Source: Planctomycetaceae bacterium (GTDB lineage: Bacteria > Planctomycetota > Planctomycetia > Pirellulales > Pirellulaceae). From it: a stretch of 55,744 nt of DNA. Both the position numbers and the translations under genes were made by a program. The stretch is taken from positions 1 to 55,744 of the forward strand of contig DUDC01000334.1 of NCBI GenBank assembly GCA_012959465.1, in the 5' to 3' direction. The first letter of the stretch is position 1. Each line of letters starts with the position of its first letter. This document shows positions 1 through 7,602 of this stretch, one piece after another. The notes under the pieces were generated by a model. That model was not told the origin of the DNA. It worked only from the letters and a program-made list of their open reading frames with translations, and did no database searches.

Positions 1-438
1 GATGTCCTCGACGTAGCGACGGAAAAGGCGCCTGGGGCAATTGTCGACTTGGCGACACTGACCGGCGCCTGTCTGGTCGCGCTCGGCAATGACGTCGCCG
101 GTGCGATGACCAACAACGATGGCTGGTGTCATCGGGTGATCGCTGCGGGCAATTCAGTCGGCGAATCGGCCTGGCAGTTGCCAATGTTCGCGGAGTACGC
201 AGAGCAGATCAAGAGCTCGGTGGCAGATATCAAGAACGTCGGCGAAGGTCGCGCTGGTGGCGCGATCACGGCGGCCAAACTGCTGGAGCACTTTGTCGGA
301 GATGTTCCCTGGACTCACCTCGACATTGCCGGGCCAGCCTTTAACGATGGACCCAAGTGCTGGCAGGACGGCGGCGGAACGGGCGCGTTCGTCACCACGC
401 TCATTCAACTTGCCGAAGACTGGCGAGGAGAGATCTAG
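1..438 (+). CDS. pepA: Leucyl aminopeptidase (M17 family), 3' part only
   Basis: The window opens inside this gene in frame 1, so only the last 145 residues are present. It encodes the C-terminal catalytic domain of a cytosolic two-metal aminopeptidase that removes N-terminal residues from peptides. The visible family motifs are DLATLTGA near the start of the fragment and GEGRAGGAITAA in the middle. The NTDAEGR metal-binding signature would lie just upstream, outside the window. The stop is TAG at 436-438. The antiporter gene starts two bases later, so the two are probably co-transcribed. The family assignment is secure; the N-terminal half cannot be judged. Confidence 0.92.
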   Translation, partial: DVLDVATEKAPGAIVDLATLTGACLVALGNDVAGAMTNNDGWCHRVIAAGNSVGESAWQLPMFAEYAEQIKSSVADIKNVGEGRAGGAITAAKLLEHFVGDVPWTHLDIAGPAFNDGPKCWQDGGGTGAFVTTLIQLAEDWRGEI

Positions 439-440
439 GT

Positions 441-2261
441 ATGGATGAATCGGTTGTCCTCTACTTTACGTCCGTCCTGGCACTTGGTGTCACCGCCCAG
501 TGGATCGCCTGGCGGCTGCGAATTCCATCCATTCTTGTCCTGCTCGCTTGCGGCATCGCGTTGGGACAGGTATTGGGCGGCAGCGAACGGATGAACGAGC
601 TGCTGCCTTCAGGCCTTCTTTTTCCTATCGTTTCGCTTTCGGTCGCAGTGATCATGCTGGAAGGCGGCCTGACACTCCATCTCAAAGAACTTCGGGAAGC
701 CGGCAGCGCCGTCTTTCGCATCGTGACGATCGGCGCGCTCGTGTCGTGGATCGGAGGAAGCGCGGCGGCGATATGGATTTTGGGTTGGGACCCTCCGATC
801 GCCACGCTTCTCGGCGCGATCTTGATTGTGACGGGCCCAACCGTTGTGGCGCCATTGCTTAGGCTGATCCGTCCGTCACGAAAAATGGCGTCGATCGTTA
901 AATGGGAGGGTATCGTCATCGATCCGATCGGTGCGATCCTGGCCGTCATTGTCTTCGAGGTCGTCCGCACGGCTGGAGTCGAAGGGACGGTAGTCCTGGC
1001 AGCCTGGTCCATTTTCAAGACGGTGGCGTTTGGAACGGTGATCGCCGCGTTTGCCGGTGGACTATTCGTGTACGCTGCCCAGCGTTTTCTGATCCCCGAT
1101 TTCCTACACAACCCGATCGTGTTGGCATTTTCGATTGTTGTTTTCTCGGCCGCCAACTACGTCCAGACGGAATCTGGCCTGGTCTCTGTCACCATACTGG
1201 GGATGATCCTGGCAAACCAGAAACGAGTCCAATTACGACATGTGATGGAGTTTAAGGAAACACTTCAGGTTCTGATCATCGCCTGTCTGTTCATCCTGTT
1301 GGGTTCTCGAGTTGACTTGTCTGCCGTCGCTGAATTGTCGTGGCAAGGCGGACTATTTATTGTGACCTTGATCGTCATTGTGCGGCCAGCTGCCGTGTTT
1401 CTGTCAATGTGGGGCAGTAACTTGTCCTCGCGGGAGCGGATCTTTCTCTCGTGCCTCGCTCCCCGAGGAATCGTGGCAGCCGCCTTCTCTTCCGTGTTTG
1501 CACTCGAATTAAGCCACTCGGACGGTTTGCCGGAGCCGGTACGGAGGCAGGCGGAACAGCTCGCTCCGATGACTTTTCTGGTCATCTTGTCGACCGTTGC
1601 GTTTTACGGTTTATTCGCCGCGCCCCTCGCCCGATGGCTCGAGCTGAGCGTTCGTAACGCAAACGGCCTGGTCGTTGCCGGCGCTGAGAGATGGGTTCGC
1701 GAATTGGCCAAGTTGCTGATCGATAATGGCGTTACCGTGACATTGATTGACACGAACTACTCGCACATTGCCGCAGCTAAAATGGACGGCATCCCGGCCG
1801 AGTGCGCCAGCGTCTTGGGGGAATACGTGCACGACGAAATGGACCTTTCCGGGATCGGTCGGTTCTTGGCGTTAACTCAAAACGATGAGGTGAACGCGTT
1901 AGCCGTGCGTGAGTGGACACACTCAGTCGGCCGAGCGAACGTCTTTCAACTGCCAGCACAAGACACGCAGACCGGCCCCCGCTCGTCCGTTAATGAACAC
2001 CTTTTCGGGCGGGTGCTGTTCGGTAAAGAACTGACCTTCGATGAAATCGTCTGGCGGTTGGAACGCGGCTACACATTGAAAGCCACCAACATTACCGAAG
2101 AGTTCTCGTTTGAAGAGTACTCCACAGGCTACGGCGGGAAGGTCTCGGTGTTGTTTGCGGTCGACGAAAGTGATCAGCTGCTGGTACAGGTCGTTGACAA
2201 TCCACTGCAAATCAAGGCCGGCTGTACGCTGATCTCGCTAGTGGACTCGCAAGATGACTAG
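441..2261 (+). CDS. CPA1/NhaP-like cation:proton antiporter with TrkA-like C-terminal domain
   Basis: The product (606 aa) is an inner-membrane antiporter expected to exchange Na+ or K+ for H+. Residues 1 to about 400 are a run of hydrophobic helices typical of the Na+/H+ exchanger fold, including a VTGPTVVAPLL stretch in the ion-binding region. Residues about 405-520 resemble a TrkA-N nucleotide-binding domain (VTLIDTNYSHIAAAK), and a TrkA-C-like tail follows. The usual glycine-rich GxGxxG loop is weak here (VAGAERW), so nucleotide binding is uncertain. I chose ATG 441, two bases after the pepA stop and preceded by GGCGAGGAG. A longer frame to 357 only overlaps pepA. Which ion is moved cannot be read from sequence. 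Confidence 0.85.
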   Translation: MDESVVLYFTSVLALGVTAQWIAWRLRIPSILVLLACGIALGQVLGGSERMNELLPSGLLFPIVSLSVAVIMLEGGLTLHLKELREAGSAVFRIVTIGALVSWIGGSAAAIWILGWDPPIATLLGAILIVTGPTVVAPLLRLIRPSRKMASIVKWEGIVIDPIGAILAVIVFEVVRTAGVEGTVVLAAWSIFKTVAFGTVIAAFAGGLFVYAAQRFLIPDFLHNPIVLAFSIVVFSAANYVQTESGLVSVTILGMILANQKRVQLRHVMEFKETLQVLIIACLFILLGSRVDLSAVAELSWQGGLFIVTLIVIVRPAAVFLSMWGSNLSSRERIFLSCLAPRGIVAAAFSSVFALELSHSDGLPEPVRRQAEQLAPMTFLVILSTVAFYGLFAAPLARWLELSVRNANGLVVAGAERWVRELAKLLIDNGVTVTLIDTNYSHIAAAKMDGIPAECASVLGEYVHDEMDLSGIGRFLALTQNDEVNALAVREWTHSVGRANVFQLPAQDTQTGPRSSVNEHLFGRVLFGKELTFDEIVWRLERGYTLKATNITEEFSFEEYSTGYGGKVSVLFAVDESDQLLVQVVDNPLQIKAGCTLISLVDSQDD

Positions 2262-2270
2262 CTGGTGGAA

Positions 2271-2302
2271 TAAAAAAGGCGTGCACCACACGGTGCACGC
2301 CT
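2271..2302 (-). terminator. Intrinsic terminator of the first DUF1559 gene
   Basis: On the minus strand a GC-rich hairpin (AAGGCGTGCACC, loop GTGT, GGTGCACGCCTT) is followed by a T-run. It lies about 30 bases past the DUF1559 stop, between that gene and the convergent antiporter gene. Confidence 0.85.
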
Positions 2303-2330
2303 TCGAGTTTGAATTGATAATGTTCAGGTG

Positions 2331-3332
2331 TTAGGGCAACTGGCCCGTAATGCCATCGTGACGTCCCAAGAGTGACTCCCATGCCGTGTCGGTAAGACGG
2401 GCAGCCGCAGAGTTGATGCGAGCTTGATTGTCGTCACCTAGGGGAAAGGTGTTATAGTCGTTTTCGATCGATTCCGGAATGAATCGCACGCTGGCGTCGC
2501 ACAGTGCAAACATGGCACCACCGGGGTGCTGACTGGAAAATCCATTGGCGGATCGGCCAGTCCTTGTGCCGTTGTAGTTAATCTTGGTTCGCCCAGTGCC
2601 GAAGACGCCGTTCGTACCAGATTGTGAGGCGTTGTGCCGTCTGATGCCGAAGATGTTCGCTGCGCGAGGAAGTTTTCGGTTTCCATTGATATCAAGCATG
2701 AACCAACGACGTTCCCCAAAGAAGGCGGTGTTGGAAGTACCATCCAGGATATCCCGAAAACTCGTCGACCAATTCTCGACAAACACACCAACGTTGATCC
2801 CTTGGCCTCTCTGCCGCCAATAGTGAGCCCCATTGACTCCCACATAGTTGGAGACAGCCGTGGGCTTTCCATCGAGTAAATGTCGACCGCCATTCTGTAG
2901 CGGAGGACCGTTATCCGACGGACAACGGAAAGAGGGAATCGGTTTCTGCATCATGTCTAGTAATATGGGCGTATTGACAGCGACGAGAAGGTGAGTCGTC
3001 CCGACGTTGAGCCTCTCGTGCAGCGGCTGCTGTTCGATAAAGGGAAACAGGAACGAGCTCCAGCCCCAAAACGGAGTGTTGTTGGGACCGATACCGGCGT
3101 TATTCACCGGCGGCTTATGCAGGATGGCCGGCGGCATTGTCTGATATGTGTTGTGGTAATTGTGCGCGGATAGTGCGATTTGCTTGAGGTTGTTGCCGCA
3201 ACTCATGCGCCGCGCGGCTTCGCGCGCCGCCTGTACGGCGGGCAACAGCAGCGCCACCAAGACGCCGATGATGGCAATCACCACCAGCAATTCTACGAGC
3301 GTGAACCCAGTGGTTCGACGGAATCGTCTCAT
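2331..3332 (-). CDS. DUF1559 protein with prepilin-type N-terminus (copy 1)
   Basis: The product (333 aa) belongs to a planctomycete-expanded family of secreted or surface proteins. It starts with a short basic segment and the type IV pilin-like cleavage/methylation motif GFTLVELLVVIAIIGVL (residues about 9-25), which forms one hydrophobic helix. The next segment, AVQAAREAARRMSC, is the family hallmark, and the C-terminal half contains the DGTSNT and HPGGA motifs of DUF1559. The start ATG is at 3332. A strong terminator follows the stop. The small lipoprotein at 3421-3582 lies 88 bases upstream on the same strand. Copy 2 at 4086-5090 is nearly identical over long blocks. The family's role is not established; a pseudopilus or surface-fibre role is inference. 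Confidence 0.9.
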   Translation of the reverse strand: MRRFRRTTGFTLVELLVVIAIIGVLVALLLPAVQAAREAARRMSCGNNLKQIALSAHNYHNTYQTMPPAILHKPPVNNAGIGPNNTPFWGWSSFLFPFIEQQPLHERLNVGTTHLLVAVNTPILLDMMQKPIPSFRCPSDNGPPLQNGGRHLLDGKPTAVSNYVGVNGAHYWRQRGQGINVGVFVENWSTSFRDILDGTSNTAFFGERRWFMLDINGNRKLPRAANIFGIRRHNASQSGTNGVFGTGRTKINYNGTRTGRSANGFSSQHPGGAMFALCDASVRFIPESIENDYNTFPLGDDNQARINSAAARLTDTAWESLLGRHDGITGQLP

Positions 3333-3420
3333 GACAAAGATCCTCTATAACGGGAGTAAAGAAAATAGAAATAGAAATAGAAATAGAAAAAGGCATCACC
3401 TTTTTTGGTAGGGCTGAAGA

Positions 3421-3582
3421 CTACTCTTCTTCGTCTTCGTCGTCGTCGTCAGCTGTATCATCCTCTCCGTCCTCCTTGTCCGACGCAGATTGCGATGTTC
3501 CCGCGGATCCACAGCCGACGAAGGTAGTCGGAATGATCAATGCGATGGTAAGTACCAATAAGAAGTTAAAAACGTAGCGCAT
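3421..3582 (-). CDS. Small acidic lipoprotein (copy 1)
   Basis: This 53-residue frame is too short for most gene callers. It starts MRYVFNFLLVLTIALII, a basic-plus-hydrophobic signal sequence, followed by the lipobox-like TTFVGC and a low-complexity acidic tail (GEDDTADDDDEDEEE). AAGGA lies upstream of the ATG. It closely matches the 5463-5657 gene in signal peptide and architecture, which is the main support that it is real. It sits 88 bases upstream of the DUF1559 copy 1 gene and is probably co-transcribed with it. A role in calcium or other cation binding at the envelope is possible from the acidic tail, but this is a guess. Confidence 0.75.
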   Translation of the reverse strand: MRYVFNFLLVLTIALIIPTTFVGCGSAGTSQSASDKEDGEDDTADDDDEDEEE

Positions 3583-3748
3583 TCCCGTAGGTCCTTGAGC
3601 AAAAAGGGTGTATCGAATTGGCCTGGGTCAGATGCAAGACCCGCGAGCCCCCGAAGAGTTGTTTAACGAAGAGAGTCAGACAATCCATTTATCTTAACAG
3701 AACATCCGGTAATCTGCGAGTATTTGCACTTGCGACCTAGACTATTTC

Positions 3749-3764
3749 ACCCCCCCTAAACGAG
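3749..3764 (-). promoter_or_regulatory. Conserved upstream element with a seven-G run (copy 1)
   Basis: On the minus strand this reads CTCGTTTAGGGGGGGT, about 165 bases upstream of the lipoprotein copy 1 start. The same element (CTCATTTAGGGGGGGT) occurs at 5243-5258, about 150 bases upstream of DUF1559 copy 2. Its conservation beside otherwise diverged sequence suggests a promoter or operator. The exact function is inferred. Confidence 0.4.
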
Positions 3765-3803
3765 CTGATTACTGGCCCTGCTGACTGAAAGTGGTCAGTC
3801 TGA

Positions 3804-3823
3804 GCCGAAGGCGCTAGCCTCGG
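3804..3823. repeat. Dispersed palindromic 20-mer GCCGAAGGCGCTAGCCTCGG
   Basis: An imperfect palindrome (CCGA-GGC stem, GCTA loop) followed by a T-run on the plus strand. An identical 20-mer is at 51061-51080 and a 15-base partial copy is at 5308-5322. No plus-strand gene ends here, so I read it as a dispersed repeat rather than a working terminator. Other hairpins flank it, for example ACCAGACACT paired with AGTGTCCGGT at 3836-3867. Confidence 0.65.
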
Positions 3824-3888
3824 TTTTTTTGGTTCACCAGACACTGCTGGAGCCGAAAGTGTCCGGTAAATAGAAATGGGGCATTGGA

Positions 3889-3957
3889 AATACAAGCACG
3901 AAGCGCCAGCGAGTGAGTCTCGAGAGCGGCAATAGACTCACTCGCCGTGCTTGTATT
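3889..3957. repeat. Long imperfect inverted repeat in the intergenic gap
   Basis: Left arms AATACAAGCACG (3889-3900) and GCGAGTGAGTCT (3909-3920) pair with AGACTCACTCGC (3934-3945) and CGTGCTTGTATT (3946-3957). This gives a 24-base-pair stem with one 8-base bulge and a 13-base loop. It lies in the 3583-4022 gap between transcription units, which holds no credible gene. It looks like a mobile palindromic repeat or a stable hairpin RNA. Confidence 0.7.
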
Positions 3958-3961
3958 GCTA

Positions 3962-3992
3962 GCTCGTCAAGATGTTAAAGAAAATGACGAAA
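3962..3992. repeat. Short dispersed repeat, copy 1 (partner at 6843-6872)
   Basis: The stretch containing AAGATGTTAAAGAAAATGAC resembles 6843-6872 (AAGATGTTAAGGCAATGACG) at most positions with a one-base gap. Both copies are intergenic and preceded by GCTCGT. Confidence 0.45.
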
Positions 3993-4022
3993 CAGCGCGT
4001 TCAGCGCGATCATCCTGGCCAA

Positions 4023-4057
4023 CAAAAAAAGGCGTGACCCTGTGGGCCACGCCTTTC
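4023..4057 (-). terminator. Intrinsic terminator of DUF1559 copy 2
   Basis: On the minus strand the hairpin AAAGGCGTGGCCC, loop ACA, GGGTCACGCC (one mismatch) is followed by seven T. It lies about 30 bases past the copy 2 stop, the same arrangement as at copy 1. Confidence 0.85.
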
Positions 4058-4085
4058 ATATTTGGTGCGATGAAGTCAACCGTCG

Positions 4086-5090
4086 TTAAGGCAACGCGCC
4101 GGAGGAGCCGTCATGACGTCCGTGGAGTGACTCCCAAGCCGTGTCCGGTCGGCCAGCAGCGGCGGTGTTTATGCGGGATTGATTGTCGGCACCGTTTGGA
4201 AAGATGTTAAAGTCGTTTTCGATCGTCTCCGGAATGAACCGCACGCTAGCATCAGCAAGTGCGAACTGCGCACCACCGGGGTGTTCGCTGGAAAAACTCA
4301 TCCTCGATCGGCCCGTGTGACTCCAGTTGTAGTTCAGCTTGGCTCGCCCAGAACCCATCACTGCATTTGTACCCTGGTTTCCACTGTTGTGCCGTCTCAC
4401 ACCGAAGATGTTGGCTGCCCGCGATATTCGCAAGCGACTATTAATGTCGCTCACTGACCATCGACGCTCGCCAATGAAGGCGGTATTGGACGTACCGTCT
4501 AAAACGTCTCTAATGCTAATCGACACGTGCTCAACAAACATTCCAATGTTGAGATGATTGTTGTTTCTACCCCGAAAATAACGTGACCCGTTGCTCCCGA
4601 CATAATTGGAGACCGCAGTGGCCTTCCCATCGAGCAAGCAGGGAGAGCCTACCTGAAGTGGGGGACCGGTGTCCGACGGACAACGGAAAGAGGGAATCGG
4701 TTTCTGCATCATGTCTAGTAGTAGGGGCGTATTGACAGCGACGAGAAGGTGAGTCGTCCCGACGTTGAGCCTCTCGTGCAGCGGCTGCTGTTCGATAAAG
4801 GGAAGCAGGAACGAGCTCCAGCCCCAAAACGGAGTGTTGTTGGGACCGCGACCATTTGCTGCGTAAGGTGGCTTGTACAAGAAGGCGGGAGGAAACGCCT
4901 GATAAGTGTTGTGGTAAGTGTGAGCAGAAAGCGCAATCTGCTTGAGGTTGTTGCCGCAACTCATGCGCCGCGCGGCTTCACGCGCCGCCTGTACGGCGGG
5001 CAACAGCAGCGCCACCAAGACGCCGATGATGGCAATCACCACCAGCAATTCGACCAGCGTGAACCCAGTGGTTCGACGAAACCGTCTCAT
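4086..5090 (-). CDS. DUF1559 protein with prepilin-type N-terminus (copy 2)
   Basis: The product (334 aa) is a paralogue of the 2331-3332 protein with the same architecture: basic N-terminus, GFTLVELLVVIAIIGVL pilin-like helix, AREAARRMSC segment, and C-terminal DGTSNT and HPGGA motifs. The start ATG is at 5090. Two DNA blocks, 4672-4848 and about 4948-5090, are almost identical to copy 1 at a constant offset of 1758 bases, while the segment between them and the C-terminal part have diverged. The gene has its own conserved upstream element (5243-5258) and its own terminator, so it is probably transcribed independently of copy 1. Function is unknown beyond likely export. Confidence 0.9.
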   Translation of the reverse strand: MRRFRRTTGFTLVELLVVIAIIGVLVALLLPAVQAAREAARRMSCGNNLKQIALSAHTYHNTYQAFPPAFLYKPPYAANGRGPNNTPFWGWSSFLLPFIEQQPLHERLNVGTTHLLVAVNTPLLLDMMQKPIPSFRCPSDTGPPLQVGSPCLLDGKATAVSNYVGSNGSRYFRGRNNNHLNIGMFVEHVSISIRDVLDGTSNTAFIGERRWSVSDINSRLRISRAANIFGVRRHNSGNQGTNAVMGSGRAKLNYNWSHTGRSRMSFSSEHPGGAQFALADASVRFIPETIENDFNIFPNGADNQSRINTAAAGRPDTAWESLHGRHDGSSGALP

Positions 5091-5242
5091 GACATACCCT
5101 CACGTGTAATATATGGAAAGAAAACAAAGACTCGACAGACCGAGAGCCAGGGGGAAAAGAGTGTGATGATGAGAAGTGTTCTCCCAGCTTAACACAAGAA
5201 CGGCAATACGCGTGGACAAACGCACTTTTGATCGAAAACTTT

Positions 5243-5258
5243 ACCCCCCCTAAATGAG
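5243..5258 (-). promoter_or_regulatory. Conserved upstream element with a seven-G run (copy 2)
   Basis: This is the second copy of the element at 3749-3764, reading CTCATTTAGGGGGGGT on the minus strand about 150 bases before the DUF1559 copy 2 start. The 5091-5462 gap also holds a degenerate copy of the GCCGAAGGCGCTAGC repeat and no gene. Confidence 0.4.
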
Positions 5259-5307
5259 TTACCAGAAGGTCCCTACTGACTGAAATTGGGCAGTAGTGCC
5301 GGTCTGA

Positions 5308-5322
5308 GCCGAAGGCGCTAGC
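5308..5322. repeat. Partial copy of the GCCGAAGGCGCTAGC repeat
   Basis: The first 15 bases match the 20-mer at 3804-3823; the 3' side has changed to GGTCTG. As at 3804, a short hairpin (TACTG...CAGTA) lies just upstream. Confidence 0.55.
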
Positions 5323-5462
5323 GGTCTGTTTATTTAGTCGACTTTGTGGGATGTACCCCACCGGCCGTGTTTCAGATCCTTTTACCTTCCAGCGATCAGC
5401 GCTGGGACTCGCCGCCCAAGAGAAAAGAACCGTTAGCGATATGGTGTCAGACCACGACGAGT

Positions 5463-5657
5463 CTAGAGGTCGTCGTCGTCCGTTTCAGAATCACCTTCGT
5501 CTGATTCTTCATCATCTTCGTCTGTTTCATCGTCTTCGATACCTTGTTGGCTCTCGGCTTCGGACTGCGACATATGACCGGTACCGCAGCCGACGAAAGT
5601 TGCTGGAACAATGAGTGCGAACGCGAGTAACAGGAGGAAGTTAAATAGAAAACGCAT
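5463..5657 (-). CDS. Small acidic lipoprotein (copy 2)
   Basis: The product is 64 aa. The signal sequence MRFLFNFLLLLAFALIVPA ends in the lipobox-like TFVGC, and the rest is acidic (runs of D and E, ending SETDDDDL). I chose the second ATG (5657), not the one at 5663, because AAGGA is then at normal spacing and because the start aligns with the 3421-3582 paralogue. It lies 372 bases upstream of DUF1559 copy 2, with a conserved regulatory element between them, so the two may be separate units. A lipid-anchored periplasmic location is expected. The function is unknown. Confidence 0.75.
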   Translation of the reverse strand: MRFLFNFLLLLAFALIVPATFVGCGTGHMSQSEAESQQGIEDDETDEDDEESDEGDSETDDDDL

Positions 5658-6039
5658 TTCCATTCCTTGAGGTAAAGTGAATAACGATAGTTACAAATGC
5701 CGGGGGGTGATGAAGATTCCGAGTACGACCATGCCGAGCGAAAGTGAAAAGAGGGGCAAATGAGTTTGCACCCGTCTCGTATTCTACCAGAAAAACGTCG
5801 AAACCGCGAACATGCTCGCTTGACCGAGACCGCTCGGTCCCCCTGAACGAAGTTAGACTGGCGCCTGTGCCGACGCGAATGATCGTCGCCCCAGAGCAAC
5901 TTCGAATCACCCGCTTAGAATTCGATGATTCATGGGAAAAAACAGCCTCCAGTGATGGGCGTCGCGCCGATTTCGTGATGCAACCGATAGGGCAGATGGT
6001 TGTCACACTTCAGCTTGTCGAAACAGGAGGAGATTCGTC
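5658..6039. other. Intergenic region between divergent genes
   Basis: This 380-base gap separates the divergent lipoprotein and WYL-regulator genes and should hold both promoters. A 99-codon GTG-initiated frame (5744-6043) crosses it, but it has no ribosome binding site or family resemblance and I do not call it. No strong hairpin is visible. Confidence 0.4.
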
Positions 6040-6834
6040 ATGATTCGGTCCACCGAAAAGGCCCAGGACGGCCACCCGTCACCTGTAGTTTCCCGTCAAG
6101 TGCGAACTCTTCGCATCCTCAAGTGCTTGCAATCGGGACCGGCGTTCAATGCCCGAGAGCTGTCAGAGATGCTGAATGTCAGTCGCCGCACCATTTACCG
6201 TGACCTGCAAATCATTCGAGCCGCGGGAATCGCCGTGGACTTTGATGGGGAACAGGGGGCCTATTTGTTGGCAGCTGACCCAGTGTCTGTCATCAGTCCT
6301 GTCCAGCTGGGCCAGGACGACGTGGCACACGTGCTCTTGGCCGCTCACCTCTCCTGCTTGCAGTCTTTTCCCGACTTTGCCGAATCCTCTCGAGAGTTGT
6401 TGGCCAAGGCACTGACAAACCATCCGCCCGACCTTCGCAACGGGATCTCTCGGATGCTGAATGCCTGCACGGTAGAGATGGACGACAGCGGCAGTGTCGA
6501 GTTATTGGACACTCTGTTGAACTCTATCAAGAACCGGCAGTGGTTAAGGCTGCAATACCTCGTGGAGAGTCCCAATGTATTGGAGTGGACTCGGTTTGCT
6601 CCGTATCACATCGTGGCGGCACGGCACGGACTATGGAAAGTCGAGGGACGATCGGCCATCCATAGCTGCATTATCAGGCTCTCGTTCGACGAAATCGTAC
6701 GCACCGAGGCGACCGAAGATCGCTATCGCTTGCCGCGCGGGTACCGGTGCAAGATCAAACAGCGGTACAAGACCGTACGTCCGTTGACTGGCGACATGCC
6801 GGCAGAATGCAGAAAAAAAAGAACAGCGAGATGA
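6040..6834 (+). CDS. YafY-type HTH/WYL-domain transcriptional regulator
   Basis: The product (264 aa) is a cytoplasmic DNA-binding regulator. Residues about 19-75 form a DeoR-like winged helix-turn-helix (RILKCLQSGPAFNARELSEM, then VSRRTIYRDLQIIRAAG). The C-terminal part, from about residue 165, is a WYL-like ligand-sensing domain (WLRLQYLVE, then WKVEGRSAIHSCIIRLSFDEI). The ATG at 6040 has a strong AGGAGG eight bases upstream. The target is unknown: the gene stands alone between the divergent lipoprotein gene and a convergent membrane-protein gene. WYL proteins often respond to nucleic-acid ligands, stress or metabolites, but nothing here narrows that. Confidence 0.88.
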   Translation: MIRSTEKAQDGHPSPVVSRQVRTLRILKCLQSGPAFNARELSEMLNVSRRTIYRDLQIIRAAGIAVDFDGEQGAYLLAADPVSVISPVQLGQDDVAHVLLAAHLSCLQSFPDFAESSRELLAKALTNHPPDLRNGISRMLNACTVEMDDSGSVELLDTLLNSIKNRQWLRLQYLVESPNVLEWTRFAPYHIVAARHGLWKVEGRSAIHSCIIRLSFDEIVRTEATEDRYRLPRGYRCKIKQRYKTVRPLTGDMPAECRKKRTAR

Positions 6835-6842
6835 GAAGCCGT

Positions 6843-6872
6843 GCTCGTGAAGATGTTAAGGCAATGACGAAA
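6843..6872. repeat. Short dispersed repeat, copy 2
   Basis: Partner of 3962-3992, located just after the WYL-regulator stop in the short convergent gap 6835-6891. Confidence 0.4.
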
Positions 6873-6891
6873 AACCTTGAAATCCCCCACA

Positions 6892-7548
6892 CTACTGTCG
6901 GAGCCAGTCCTTAAGTGCTTGAGCCACCTCGGCAGAGTCGCGAATCAGCAGAAATACGACACAGCCCAGTATCGCTACGCCGGCGATCGACATGCTGACA
7001 CCGAAGGGATTGCGACTCGAGTTTCGCTCGCGGAGTGCGGTGGCCAGTTCCGATTCCAAACGTTTCCAGCCCTCGAACCCTTGGCGTGTGCCGGTGGCGA
7101 TCAATTGGGCATTGCGGGTCACGGGCGAAAACTCGACATGCAATTGCATGGACAGATTGGGGAGCACGATGCACTCACCGGCCCAGCGAGCGTCTTTGTC
7201 CAACGTGGGCACGATCGCACCGAGCACGGGGCGAAGGCGTTCGTAACTGACGTTGTAGATAATCACTCGTGGCTTCGACAACAAAACGGTCAATGTGGCG
7301 CATAGAGAATAGAAGGTGAGCATCAACATCCACACCCAACTACCGATTTCCCGTGCCGCTGGTTCTGGAAAGAACAACTCCATCGGGCCAACGACCGCAA
7401 AACCGCAGATGGCGAGAGCCAATGCGGCTACGTCTCGGCCGCCCGTGGTCACGAAAGGCCTGCCTCGCAGATGGATCCCACCCAGCAAAACCATGTAAAT
7501 CGCCAGTGGAATCAAGGCGATCGCAAGGTGAAAGACGTCAAAAAACAT
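6892..7548 (-). CDS. Hypothetical membrane protein
   Basis: I do not recognise a named family for this 218-residue protein. The first 90 residues contain three hydrophobic segments (LAIALIPLAIYMVLLG; VAALALAICGFAVVG; VWMLMLTFYSLCATLTVLL). They are followed by a soluble segment of about 95 residues and a C-terminal transmembrane helix (AGVAILGCVVFLLI). The start ATG at 7548 has AGGAA upstream. It lies 54 bases downstream of the ribBA-HAD gene on the same strand and may be co-transcribed with it, although no functional link to riboflavin is visible. Confidence 0.75.
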   Translation of the reverse strand: MFFDVFHLAIALIPLAIYMVLLGGIHLRGRPFVTTGGRDVAALALAICGFAVVGPMELFFPEPAAREIGSWVWMLMLTFYSLCATLTVLLSKPRVIIYNVSYERLRPVLGAIVPTLDKDARWAGECIVLPNLSMQLHVEFSPVTRNAQLIATGTRQGFEGWKRLESELATALRERNSSRNPFGVSMSIAGVAILGCVVFLLIRDSAEVAQALKDWLRQ

Positions 7549-7602
7549 GGGGATTCCTATTCTGCCAACGACAACAGGCCTCGACCTGCAGTAGCCCTTA
7601 CT

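Noticed and set aside
461..1156. Long antisense frame opposite the antiporter gene
   Set aside because: It is a shadow of the GC-rich antiporter gene, with no start signal and low-complexity composition.
5744..6043. 99-codon plus-strand frame overlapping the WYL regulator start (ATGA)
   Set aside because: It has no ribosome binding site, starts with GTG inside a divergent promoter region, and shows no family resemblance.
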